Shown here: in pieces, positions 8,566 through 16,403 of the stretch
Position numbering within the stretch: the first letter of the stretch is position 1
How the letters are laid out: the number at the start of each line of letters is the position of its first letter
From: SOIA01 sp964348015
Lineage (GTDB): Bacteria; Acidobacteriota; Aminicenantia; Aminicenantales; Aminicenantaceae
Assembly (NCBI GenBank): GCA_964348015.1
Contig: CAYGBC010000050.1
Coordinates: 306,917-370,916, forward strand
DNA: 64,000 nt
Direction: 5' to 3'
The notes under the pieces: model-generated
The model's database searches: none
Told to the model about the DNA's origin: nothing
Seen by the model: the letters and a program-made list of their open reading frames with translations, nothing else
Made by a program: the position numbers and the translations under genes

Positions 8566-9931
8566 ATTTCTCGAATCTTCGATACAAAGATGTCCGGGAT
8601 AATCCCAGTTCTTTGGCCGCATGGCTGATGTTTCCACCGTGTTTACTGAGAGCCTTCCGGATGATCAATTTTTCTATCTCCTCAAGATTGTAATCCTCGA
8701 AGAACAGCGAGTCTTCTTTGGATTCTACAGAAGGAAAAAAGAAATCAGAGGGCTGCAGCACTGTGGAGTCACTCATTATGACGGCTCGCTCAATCGCATG
8801 CTGGAGTTCGCGAACGTTTCCGGGCCAGGGATATTTCTCCACGCGTTTCAAAGAAGCAGGATTCACTTTTTTGAGAGGCTTGTTGTATTTTTTGCAGTAA
8901 ACCTTGAGAAAATGATCCAGAAGCAGGGGAATATCCTCAGGGCGGTCTTTCAAATGAGGAATCCGGATTTCCACAGTGTTCACTCTGTAGAGGAGATCCT
9001 GCCGGAACCTATTCTCCGCGATCATTTCGTGGATCGGCATGTTGGTCGCGCAAATGAGGCGGACATCGATCGGAATGGGTTTATTCGAACCAAGGCGTAT
9101 GACTTTCCGGTTTTCTAATACGGTGAGAAGTTTGGCCTGGAGAGTCAGCGGAAGATTGCAGATCTCATCGAGGAACAGGGTTCCTCCGGACGCGATCTCA
9201 AAACGGCCTGCGCGGTCTTCCCTTGCGTCTGTAAAAGCACCTTTCACATGGCCGAAGAGTTCGCTCTCGAAGAGGGTTTCGCTCACGGCGCCCATGTCCA
9301 CATTGATGAAAACCTCATTGCAGCGCAAGGACTGGCGGTGCAATTCCCGGGCGACCAATTCCTTTCCTGTTCCGTTGTCTCCCAGAATCAAAACATTGGC
9401 ATCGGTTTTAGCCACTTTTTGGATAGTCATGAAGACTTCTTCCATTGCAGGACTTTGACCGATAAAGTCGTGAAATGGCTGGTCCAGGTCCGCACTGAGC
9501 TGTTTCTGGCGGGACCGGAGATGATTCGCTTCCACTCGAGATTCCCTCAAATGAATAGCGGCCGAGACTGTGGCGATGAGCTTTTCGTTCTGCCAGGGTT
9601 TGAGGACAAAGTCCGTCGCTCCTTCTTTGACTGCCCGGACTGCCATTTCCACGTCACCAAAGGCTGTGATCAAGACGATCACCACAGAAGGATCGATTTC
9701 AAGGATCTTACTGAGCCAGATAAAACCTTCTTTGCCGCTCGTAGCCCCTTTGGCGAAATTCATATCCAGAAGAATCACATCATAGCTCTCATTCTTCATC
9801 AGAGAAGGGATGGACTTCGGGTTTTTTTCTGTATCCACCTGGGCGACATGCTTTTTCAGGAGTAGCCGGGCAGCCTGAAGAATGTCTTCGTCGTCATCGA
9901 CGATAAGTATCTTTCCTGTTTTCTTGTCCAT
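8555..9931 (-). CDS. Sigma-54-dependent response regulator, NtrC family
   Basis: 458 residues. The receiver domain has the acidic pocket DDDED (12-16), phosphoacceptor Asp56 (LLDMNF) and Lys111 (LKPW). The AAA+ domain has Walker A GDNGTGKE (184-191), Walker B GGTLFLDEI and the sigma-54 contact loop as GAFTDA (231-236) in place of the usual GAFTGA, a variant also seen in other NtrC-type regulators. A Fis-type HTH closes the protein (ISHAAKELGLSRTSLYRR). It is divergent from the efflux operon, whose upstream region carries a near-perfect -24/-12 promoter, so direct activation of that operon is strongly suggested. Confidence 0.95.
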   Translation of the reverse strand: MDKKTGKILIVDDDEDILQAARLLLKKHVAQVDTEKNPKSIPSLMKNESYDVILLDMNFAKGATSGKEGFIWLSKILEIDPSVVIVLITAFGDVEMAVRAVKEGATDFVLKPWQNEKLIATVSAAIHLRESRVEANHLRSRQKQLSADLDQPFHDFIGQSPAMEEVFMTIQKVAKTDANVLILGDNGTGKELVARELHRQSLRCNEVFINVDMGAVSETLFESELFGHVKGAFTDAREDRAGRFEIASGGTLFLDEICNLPLTLQAKLLTVLENRKVIRLGSNKPIPIDVRLICATNMPIHEMIAENRFRQDLLYRVNTVEIRIPHLKDRPEDIPLLLDHFLKVYCKKYNKPLKKVNPASLKRVEKYPWPGNVRELQHAIERAVIMSDSTVLQPSDFFFPSVESKEDSLFFEDYNLEEIEKLIIRKALSKHGGNISHAAKELGLSRTSLYRRFEKYGL

Positions 9932-9957
9932 AAGAGAGATCCTTCATCATTGGAATT

Positions 9958-9966
9958 ATTATACCA
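9958..9966 (-). promoter_or_regulatory. Extended -10 promoter of the response regulator/kinase operon
   Basis: Read on the minus strand the bases are TGGTATAAT: a perfect TATAAT preceded by TG at the extended -10 position. A TTGACA lies upstream but only 12 bases away, too close for a classical pair. Transcription from here would give a leader of about 20 bases with AAGGA before the ATG at 9931. Confidence 0.55.
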
Positions 9967-10197
9967 AAAAGAGTGTGTCAAAATCTTTTTTTGCATCGTC
10001 GAATTATAACTTTGCAAATTCTATGCCTTTCTGGAACGATCTGTTCTCTTTCTGACTATAATCCTGTTTTATCCAGTCTTGAAGCCTGAAATAGGGGAGT
10101 CAAACTGTTCGTTTTCGCACACCTCCTGTCGTATCAGCGAACACTTTTTTCATGATTTCGTGCAACCGTTTTGACATTCTCTCCGTAAAGTCAATTC

Positions 10198-10213
10198 TGG
10201 CACATTTATTGCA
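10198..10213 (+). promoter_or_regulatory. Sigma-54 (-24/-12) promoter of the efflux operon
   Basis: TGGCACATTTATTGCA matches the TGGCAC-N5-TTGCA consensus at every conserved base, including the GG at -24 and GC at -12. It lies about 100 bases before the adaptor start and directly divergent from an NtrC-family activator. The start point should fall near 10224, leaving a leader of about 90 bases. I found no second match of this quality at the other gene starts I checked. Confidence 0.85.
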
Positions 10214-10313
10214 AATGACAGGAGTGAAGAGCGCAAATATGTACAAGATTTTATACATACGGATGGATAAATTAGGGAAGAAATGATGAGACGTTCGAAG
10301 ATGGAGGATAGAA

Positions 10314-11570
10314 ATGGGAATGGACCGTAAAATCAAAAGGAAAAAATGGCCTCCCAAAAGGATCGCCACTTATGCGGCCGTGGGAATTTTCGTCATAGTT
10401 GTTCTCTATGTATTCTTGTTCAAAATGAGTAAATCCACGCTCAATGTCAGGGCGGAGAGGCTGACCATCTCCACTGTGTCCAGAGGGCCTTTTCAGGAGT
10501 ATATTCCGATACCGGGAACCGTAGAGCCTATCTACACACATTATCTGGACCCTCTGGAGGGTGGAATAGTCGAGGAGATTTACGTAGAAGCTGGAGAAAT
10601 GGTCGAAAAGGGAGATAAGATTCTCAAACTGGCGAACACCAACCTCATTATCGATATCATGTGGAGAGAAGCCGAACTGTTCCGGGCGAGCGATAACCTG
10701 CGGAGCACAAGGCTTTCGATGGAACAGTACCGTCTCCGATTGGCTCAGGAGTTGGCGGATATAGAGAGCCGGCTCCAGCAGCAGAAACGTATTTATGAGC
10801 GGTACAGAGAGCTTGTCAAGGATGATCTGATTTCCCAACACGAGTACGAGCTTGAAAAGGACCAGTATGATTATTTGGTCAAGTTGAAGAACTTGACCAT
10901 AGAGAGCCAGGAAACTGACCTCAAGTTCCGCGAAGCCCAAATCGACGCTCTGGAAGATTCGTTAGGGCGGATGCAGTCCAACCTCAAAGTCCTCAAACAG
11001 AAGCAGGATAATCTGACTATCACAGCGCCCATTTCGGGTCAACTCACCTCATTCGATGCGGAAATCGGTGAATCTAAATCGCCAGGACAGCGCTTGGGGA
11101 GAATCGATATGCTTGAAGGATTCAAAGTCAGAGCCGGTATTGATGAACACTATATTGCCCGAATTGAGAGAGACCGAACAGGGGAGTATGAATTCGCAGG
11201 CCAGACGGGACAACTGGTAGTCAAGCAAATTTTTCCAGAAGTGCGGGACAACCGGTTCGAAGTGGAGATGGAATTTTTAGGCAAGCAACCGGAAGGGATA
11301 AGACGCGGGGTCACTCTCCACATCAAGCTGGAGTTGGGCGATGTCGCTGAGGCGACTCTTCTGCCCAGAGGAGGCTTCGAACAAACAACAGGCGGAAACT
11401 GGGTGTATGTGCTGGATGAGTCTGGCAGCTTCGCCACGAAACGAACAATCAAAGTGAACAGATACAATCCCCAGAATTATGAAGTGATGGAGGGATTGGA
11501 ACCGGGAGAAAGAGTGATCACCTCTTCCTACGAAAGCTTCGGCAACATGGAAAGGTTGATCCTTAAATAA
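10314..11570 (+). CDS. Periplasmic adaptor (membrane fusion protein, HlyD/MacA-like)
   Basis: 418 residues, GGAGG at 10303-10307. One N-terminal membrane anchor (about 18-35), a lipoyl half-motif (GGIVEEIYVEAGEMVEKGDKI), a long alpha-helical hairpin (about 110-235), the second lipoyl part (TAPISGQLTSFDAEIGE) and a beta-barrel and membrane-proximal C-terminus. This is the standard layout of adaptors joining an inner-membrane ABC permease to a TolC channel, and all of these partners are encoded downstream. First gene of the sigma-54 controlled operon. Confidence 0.9.
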   Translation: MGMDRKIKRKKWPPKRIATYAAVGIFVIVVLYVFLFKMSKSTLNVRAERLTISTVSRGPFQEYIPIPGTVEPIYTHYLDPLEGGIVEEIYVEAGEMVEKGDKILKLANTNLIIDIMWREAELFRASDNLRSTRLSMEQYRLRLAQELADIESRLQQQKRIYERYRELVKDDLISQHEYELEKDQYDYLVKLKNLTIESQETDLKFREAQIDALEDSLGRMQSNLKVLKQKQDNLTITAPISGQLTSFDAEIGESKSPGQRLGRIDMLEGFKVRAGIDEHYIARIERDRTGEYEFAGQTGQLVVKQIFPEVRDNRFEVEMEFLGKQPEGIRRGVTLHIKLELGDVAEATLLPRGGFEQTTGGNWVYVLDESGSFATKRTIKVNRYNPQNYEVMEGLEPGERVITSSYESFGNMERLILK

Positions 11571-11636
11571 AAGGCCTAATGAATGAGATTCAGCTCTAAA
11601 CCGAAATGAAAGCTTTAAAAATAAAGGAGGATTTCA

Positions 11637-12326
11637 ATGATAAAGACTAAAAATCTCAAAAAGCTTTACACCACGGAAGAAGTGGAAACCACTGCTTTGA
11701 ACAACGTCAACCTCGAAGTCAAAGAAGGAGAATACGTTGCGGTTATGGGTCCCTCTGGATGCGGAAAATCGACTCTCTTGAATGTGCTCGGGATGATCGA
11801 TAAAGCATCCAGCGGTGAATACTTTTTCCTCGGGGAAGATGTGACGGACTATTCCGAAAGACAGAGAGCCAACATTCGTAAGTCCAACATCGGATTCGTG
11901 TTCCAGAGCTTCAACCTTATCGATGAACTGACTGTATTCGAGAATGTCGAACTCCCTCTTCTTTATCTCGGTTATTCATCTTCCGAAAGAAAGAAAAGAG
12001 TCGGTGATGTACTCGAGCAGATGGAAATCATGGCCCGGAAGAACCACTTTCCTCAGCAGTTATCCGGCGGTCAACAGCAGCGTGTCGCTGTGGCCAGGGC
12101 GGTTGTCGCCAAACCCAAATTGATTCTTGCAGATGAGCCTACGGGTAACCTGGATTCCGCCCACGGCGAAGAGGTTATGAAATTATTGGGCGAGCTGCAT
12201 GAAGCGGGGACAACTATAGTCATGGTGACACATTCTCCTGCGTATGCCGAATACAGCCATCGCATCATTCATCTCTTTGACGGGCACATCGTCTCCGAAA
12301 ACATCCAGAAAGAGTTCAAGATTTAG
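11637..12326 (+). CDS. ABC transporter ATPase 1 (MacB/LolD type)
   Basis: 229 residues with Walker A GPSGCGKST, Q-loop FVFQSFNLID, signature LSGGQQQR, Walker B LILADEPTGNLDS and H-switch VTHSP; all catalytic residues are intact. The sequence class is that of MacB/LolD/FtsE mechanotransmission transporters. An AAGGAGG site precedes the ATG. A second ATPase gene of the same class lies at 15624 in the same operon with only one permease gene between them, so the two ATPases may pair as a heterodimer (inference). Confidence 0.93.
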   Translation: MIKTKNLKKLYTTEEVETTALNNVNLEVKEGEYVAVMGPSGCGKSTLLNVLGMIDKASSGEYFFLGEDVTDYSERQRANIRKSNIGFVFQSFNLIDELTVFENVELPLLYLGYSSSERKKRVGDVLEQMEIMARKNHFPQQLSGGQQQRVAVARAVVAKPKLILADEPTGNLDSAHGEEVMKLLGELHEAGTTIVMVTHSPAYAEYSHRIIHLFDGHIVSENIQKEFKI

Positions 12327-12398
12327 CATTTGGTAGTCCATCGGGCAGTGGTTATGTTATTAGCTAGGAATTGCGTTAGAAAATAAGGAGGAATAAAA

Positions 12399-12707
12399 AT
12401 GAGAGAAGTTGTCCTTCAGATACCTTCATTAGAGGCAGAACAAAACATCGATATTGATGTCAAAATCAACGGAAAGAAACGGACGATGCATTACAGGGTA
12501 GAGATCATAGAGTGGGAAAGCTATGACGAAAAATCTCAAGATAAAGTTGAAGTGCTCAAAAAAGTCATAAAAGAGCATGATAAGGATTGGCAGCTGGTTC
12601 AGATCGGCATTCCGACGGATAAAAATATCCCGATCATGTTTCGAAAGAAAGTGGATAAGCCTCTGGAAGGACAGAAAAAAAGTGAATCATGCTTAGAAAT
12701 TATTTAA
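12399..12707 (+). CDS. Small acidic/basic protein of the efflux operon, unknown
   Basis: 102 residues, with AAGGAGG at 12384-12390 and normal spacing. No signal peptide or membrane segment, so probably cytosolic. It has a beta-rich start (VVLQIPSLEAEQNIDIDVKINGKKRTMHYRVEI is too long to be a signal) followed by a charged helix and a Lys-rich tail. I recognise no family. Its position between the first ATPase and the permease suggests an accessory or regulatory role in the exporter. Confidence 0.6.
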   Translation: MREVVLQIPSLEAEQNIDIDVKINGKKRTMHYRVEIIEWESYDEKSQDKVEVLKKVIKEHDKDWQLVQIGIPTDKNIPIMFRKKVDKPLEGQKKSESCLEII

Positions 12708-12746
12708 TTTTTGAGTGTCGTATGTGTCAGCAGGAGAAAAATTAAA

Positions 12747-12815
12747 ATGAATAAGGCAATCATCGTGATAGTTTTGTTGATTCTCCTCTTTTTCTTTTTT
12801 CTCGGGTGTGTATGA
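12747..12815 (+). CDS. Possible 22-residue membrane microprotein with lipobox-like end
   Basis: A short frame, MNKAIIVIVLL followed by a run of Ile/Leu/Phe and ending FLGCV, preceded by AGGAG at 12732-12736 with good spacing. It is a single hydrophobic helix with a Cys one residue from the end in a lipobox-like context (LGC). It sits in the efflux operon between two small genes. It could be a transporter-associated microprotein or a leader peptide; the coding call rests on ribosome site, composition and place only. Confidence 0.4.
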   Translation: MNKAIIVIVLLILLFFFFLGCV

Positions 12816-12842
12816 AGATCGAATACTCGCCATGAGTGATAC

Positions 12843-12874
12843 CATATCGTTCACTGGTTTTATTGAATGATATG
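12843..12874 (+). promoter_or_regulatory. Intercistronic stem-loop in the efflux operon
   Basis: CATATCGTTCA (12843-12853) pairs with TGAATGATATG (12864-12874) over all 11 positions, one as a G-U pair, with a 10-base loop. No U-run follows, so it does not look like an intrinsic terminator. It lies between the 22-residue frame and the 72-residue gene and could be an mRNA processing or stability element, or an operator-like dyad. Confidence 0.5.
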
Positions 12875-12943
12875 AGATGAAAAGCTGGGGAAGGGATTAT
12901 CCTGAATTGGAAGCTTTAAGCTGATTGTCAATTGGAGGAAAAT

Positions 12944-13162
12944 ATGCAGTTAAAGGATATTTTGAAAAAGTTAGTCGAGGATGATGAGTTGGTCCTTTTG
13001 AGCGATAACGGTCAGGATTGGACGGCGGGAGAGCTTCTGAACAGCCTCTCAGAACCGCTGTTAAAAATTGAAGCGCATCTCCAGCCGGATATGTACATTG
13101 CAGAGATCAATGATCGCGGTTATCTCGGTCGTGTTCTCTACAAGATAAAAAATAAAAAATGA
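12944..13162 (+). CDS. Small acidic protein of the efflux operon, unknown
   Basis: 72 residues from the ATG at 12944, with GGAGG at 12934-12938; an upstream in-frame TTG overlaps that ribosome site and is not the start. It begins MQLKDILKKLVEDDELVLL, contains DWTAGELLNSL and ends with a Lys-rich tail. It looks soluble and cytosolic. No family recognised. It is encoded just before the permease, so an exporter-related role is possible by context. Confidence 0.6.
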   Translation: MQLKDILKKLVEDDELVLLSDNGQDWTAGELLNSLSEPLLKIEAHLQPDMYIAEINDRGYLGRVLYKIKNKK

Positions 13163-13212
13163 CAAGGAAAAATAATCGGAATCTTTCTGTAATGTATATG
13201 AATTAAGCAAAT

Positions 13213-15573
13213 ATGTTTAAAAATTACCTGAATATCGCCCTCAGAAAAATCCGGAAACACAAAGGCTATTCTTTCATCAACATAGTCGGCCTGGCCATTG
13301 GAGTGGCGGCCTGCCTGTTGCTTTTTCTCTGGGTGCAGGATGAACTGAGTTATGACCGTTATCATCAGAATGTGGATCAGATTTATAGGGTTGTATCCCA
13401 GTATGAATCGGAAGGTCGTGTCAGGCGTTCCGCGCGGACTCCCGCTCCGCTCGGGCCCGCACTGGAGAGGGAATTTCAAGATGTCGAAAAATCAGTCCGG
13501 TTCGGCAGAAATGGGTTTGTCGTCAGCTACCAGAATAAGCGCTTTGTGGAGAATGTGTATTTTGCGGACCCAGAGATTTTCGATGTCTTTACTCTCCCTC
13601 TGATCAAGGGCAATCCAAAGACCGCCTTGAAGGAACCGTATTCTATCGTAATTTCCGAAAAAATGAGCCAAAAGTATTTTGGCGAAGATAACCCTTTAGG
13701 CAAGATTATTTCCTTGGGAGAGTGGCATGATTTCAGGGTATCAGGAGTTTTTCGGGAGATCCCGCAAAATTCTCATTTTCGATTCCTTTTCCTGGCTCTT
13801 TTTTCTGATTATGCCTCCTCACATTTTGACCAATGGGGGATATCCAATTATTGGACTTACATATTGGTCTCGGATAATTTTTCTGCTGACATTTTCGAGG
13901 AGAAAATACCTCAGTTTGTGCAGAAATATCGGGGCAAAGAATCATGGGCTGTGTACAGGTCAACATACCCGCTGCAGGCGTTAAAACGAATTCATCTCCA
14001 CTCTCACTTGAGGGGAGAGATAGGGGCGAACAGCAGCATGGGAACCCTCTACATCTTTTCCGCTATTGCTGTGTTTATCCTTCTCATAGCCTGTCTGAAT
14101 TATATCAATCTGTCTACCGCAAGATATGTCACCAGGACAAAAGAAGTCGGACTGAGGAAGGTCATCGGAGCGACAAGACCGCAGCTGATCAAACAGTTCT
14201 TAGGAGAGACATTCCTGCTGTCGTTCATCGCCTTACCTCTTTCGCTGATGCTTGCTGAATTGTTCCTCCCTCTATTCAATTCTCTCTCCGGAAAGATACT
14301 GTCCATTCACTATTTCGATAATATGCTTTTTTTACCCGGTTTAGCCGCAATAATCGTGTGTGTCGGTTTCGCTTCAGGGATATTCCCGGCTTTCTTCATT
14401 TCCGCTCTCAAACCGGTGACTGCACTCAGAGGGAGGCTCAGAGCCAATTCACGAGGTTCAGCACTCAGAAAGTCCCTGATCGTGAGTCAGTTTTCCATCT
14501 CTATCCTGTTTATCATAAGCACTCTCATCGTGTTCTCTCAGTTGAATCATATGAGAAACATGAATTTGGGTCTGGATAAAGAGCATGTCGTGACCATTCC
14601 GATCTATGATAAGGATGCACTCGGAAAGCTGGATGCGATTAAAAATGAGTTCTTGCAGAATTCCAGTGTACTGAGTGTGTCTGTTTCTGACTTTTCGCCA
14701 GGGAAAAGCAATATGTACCAGAATTACAAGTATGAGGGCATGCGGGATGGCGAGAATCCCATGATCCGGTGGCTTGTCGTAGATCACGATTTCATTCGGA
14801 CTTTTGGGATCGAGTTAGTGGATGGTCGAGATTTTTCAAAACGCTTTCCGAGTGATGTGAATCGCGCTTATATTCTCAATCAAGCGGCTGTCAAAGAAAT
14901 CGGATGGGAATCACCAGTCGGAAAAGAACTCGAGATAATCAATAGGGGACCCGTCATCGGAGTCGTGAAAGACTTTAACTTCAAACCGCTCCATCAGAAG
15001 ATCGAACCCGTCGCGCTCTACATTTACCCCAAATTGTATCAATACATTTCAGTCAGGATCAGCCCCGACAGTATTTCATCTGCACTCACTTTTTTAAAAA
15101 ACAAATGGCAGGAGCTCGTTCCGGGACAGGTATTTCAGTATTCTTTCCTGGATGAGGATTTTGACAATTTGTACAGAGCGGAGATGCGATTGGGCAAGAT
15201 TTTCACAGTGGTGACCTGTCTGGCTGTATTCATTGCCTGTTTAGGATTATTTGGACTCGCCGCATTCGAATCCGTGCAGAGGACCAAAGAGATTGGTATC
15301 CGAAAAGTGCTCGGAGCGTCCGTTGCAGGAATTGTCCTTCTTCTTTCAAAAGATTTCTCAAAATGGGTTCTCCTGGCGAATATCGTTGCCTGGCCGGTGG
15401 CTTATTATGCGATGAACCGCTGGCTCCAGAATTTTGCCTACCGCATCAACATCGGACCCTGGGCGCTCATTCTGTCCGCTGCTTTAGCATTTGCGGTGGC
15501 TCTGCTGACAGTCAGTTACCAGGCCGTGAAAGCCGCTTTCACTGATCCAGTAGACACTTTAAGATATGAATAA
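13213..15573 (+). CDS. ABC permease, fused 8-TM FtsX/MacB type
   Basis: 786 residues. The N-terminus (NIALRKIRKHKGYSFINIVG) is typical of this permease class. Eight membrane helices are visible: one near 20, three at about 280-400, one near 425 and three at about 660-780, with two large periplasmic domains after helices 1 and 5. Two coupling-helix motifs are present (TKEVGLRKVIGAT and TKEIGIRKVLGAS), so one chain carries both halves of the transmembrane dimer. No clear ribosome site precedes the ATG at 13213. It lies between two ATPase genes, with adaptor and TolC genes in the same operon. Substrate unknown. Confidence 0.93.
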   Translation: MFKNYLNIALRKIRKHKGYSFINIVGLAIGVAACLLLFLWVQDELSYDRYHQNVDQIYRVVSQYESEGRVRRSARTPAPLGPALEREFQDVEKSVRFGRNGFVVSYQNKRFVENVYFADPEIFDVFTLPLIKGNPKTALKEPYSIVISEKMSQKYFGEDNPLGKIISLGEWHDFRVSGVFREIPQNSHFRFLFLALFSDYASSHFDQWGISNYWTYILVSDNFSADIFEEKIPQFVQKYRGKESWAVYRSTYPLQALKRIHLHSHLRGEIGANSSMGTLYIFSAIAVFILLIACLNYINLSTARYVTRTKEVGLRKVIGATRPQLIKQFLGETFLLSFIALPLSLMLAELFLPLFNSLSGKILSIHYFDNMLFLPGLAAIIVCVGFASGIFPAFFISALKPVTALRGRLRANSRGSALRKSLIVSQFSISILFIISTLIVFSQLNHMRNMNLGLDKEHVVTIPIYDKDALGKLDAIKNEFLQNSSVLSVSVSDFSPGKSNMYQNYKYEGMRDGENPMIRWLVVDHDFIRTFGIELVDGRDFSKRFPSDVNRAYILNQAAVKEIGWESPVGKELEIINRGPVIGVVKDFNFKPLHQKIEPVALYIYPKLYQYISVRISPDSISSALTFLKNKWQELVPGQVFQYSFLDEDFDNLYRAEMRLGKIFTVVTCLAVFIACLGLFGLAAFESVQRTKEIGIRKVLGASVAGIVLLLSKDFSKWVLLANIVAWPVAYYAMNRWLQNFAYRINIGPWALILSAALAFAVALLTVSYQAVKAAFTDPVDTLRYE

Positions 15574-15580
15574 ATGGAAC

Positions 15581-15595
15581 GTTCCCCAAGGGAAC
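15581..15595 (+). promoter_or_regulatory. Small intercistronic hairpin after the permease gene
   Basis: GTTCCC, loop CAA, GGGAAC: a perfect 6-bp stem 8 bases after the permease stop and before the second ATPase. It has no U-run. Probably an mRNA structural element rather than a terminator. Confidence 0.35.
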
Positions 15596-15623
15596 AACAT
15601 GAACAGAGGATTGGAGGAAGAAC

Positions 15624-16289
15624 ATGATTAAACTTGTAGACGTCACCAAATATTACTCAACCGGATTCGTGAAGACATTTGCATTGCGGAATATCAGCCT
15701 TGAGTTCAAAGACGGAGAATTTGTGACTATCATGGGGCCCTCAGGTGCAGGTAAATCGACGCTTCTCTACATTCTCGGGATGCTGGATTCACCTTCGAGC
15801 GGTGAGTATTATTTTTACGAAAAAAAAGTCCATGCCCTGAACGAAAAACAGCTCACGGAACTGCATAAAAACCACATCGGTTTTGTTTTCCAGAGCTATC
15901 ATCTCATCGATGATCTCACAGTCTATGAAAACCTGGAAACGCCTCTTCTGTACAAAAAAGTGAAGGGCGCGGAAAGAAAAAGCAAAGTGGCGGATATGCT
16001 GGATAGGTTTCACATCGTGGCCAAAAAAGACCTGTTTCCGAACCAGCTATCCGGCGGGCAACAGCAAAAAGTCGCGGTCGCGAGAGCCGTCATCACAGAG
16101 CCCAGACTCATCCTTGCGGATGAGCCAACCGGCAATCTGAACACTAAAGAAGGTGAGGAAATCATGGACCTGTTCAAAGAGCTGAACGAGCAGGGAACAA
16201 CGATCCTTCAGGTGACTCACTCCGAGAAAAACGCCTCCTACGGCCGCAGGATTATCAACCTGCAAGACGGCTGGATCGTTGACGAATGA
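15624..16289 (+). CDS. ABC transporter ATPase 2 (MacB/LolD type)
   Basis: 221 residues with GGAGG before the ATG. Walker A GPSGAGKST, Q-loop FVFQSYHLID, signature LSGGQQQK, Walker B LILADEPTGNLNT, H-switch VTHSE. It is clearly paralogous to the ATPase at 11637 but not a recent copy. In the signature the final Arg of that paralog is Lys, and the D-loop reads LNT rather than LDS. These differences fit a heterodimeric ATPase pair serving the fused permease; that reading is inference. Confidence 0.93.
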   Translation: MIKLVDVTKYYSTGFVKTFALRNISLEFKDGEFVTIMGPSGAGKSTLLYILGMLDSPSSGEYYFYEKKVHALNEKQLTELHKNHIGFVFQSYHLIDDLTVYENLETPLLYKKVKGAERKSKVADMLDRFHIVAKKDLFPNQLSGGQQQKVAVARAVITEPRLILADEPTGNLNTKEGEEIMDLFKELNEQGTTILQVTHSEKNASYGRRIINLQDGWIVDE

Positions 16290-16374
16290 GTCAAAGACAC
16301 ACATGAAGCGTGACAGAGAAATATTTCTATCCCCCCACAGCTCGAGAATAAACAGAAAATGTTGAGAGACAACC

Positions 16375-16397
16375 TATAATGTGAAACATTATGGAGG
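16375..16397 (+). promoter_or_regulatory. Dyad and -10-like box next to the TolC-gene ribosome site
   Basis: ATAATGT (16376-16382) and ACATTAT (16386-16392) form a perfect 7-bp inverted repeat ending just before GGAGG (16393-16397). TATAAT occurs at 16375-16380 but with no good -35. It may be a hairpin affecting translation of the TolC-like gene, an operator, or a weak internal promoter. Confidence 0.35.
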
Positions 16398-16403
16398 TTT
16401 AAA

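Larger units (their letters stand above)
9932..10313. other. Divergent control region between the regulator and efflux operons
   Basis: 382 bases without a gene. It holds an extended -10 promoter reading toward the response regulator and a sigma-54 promoter reading toward the efflux operon (both listed separately). Arms TGTTCG (10106-10111) and CGAACA (10138-10143), about three helical turns apart and upstream of the -24 box, are possible half-sites for the activator; this is a weak suggestion. Confidence 0.6.
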
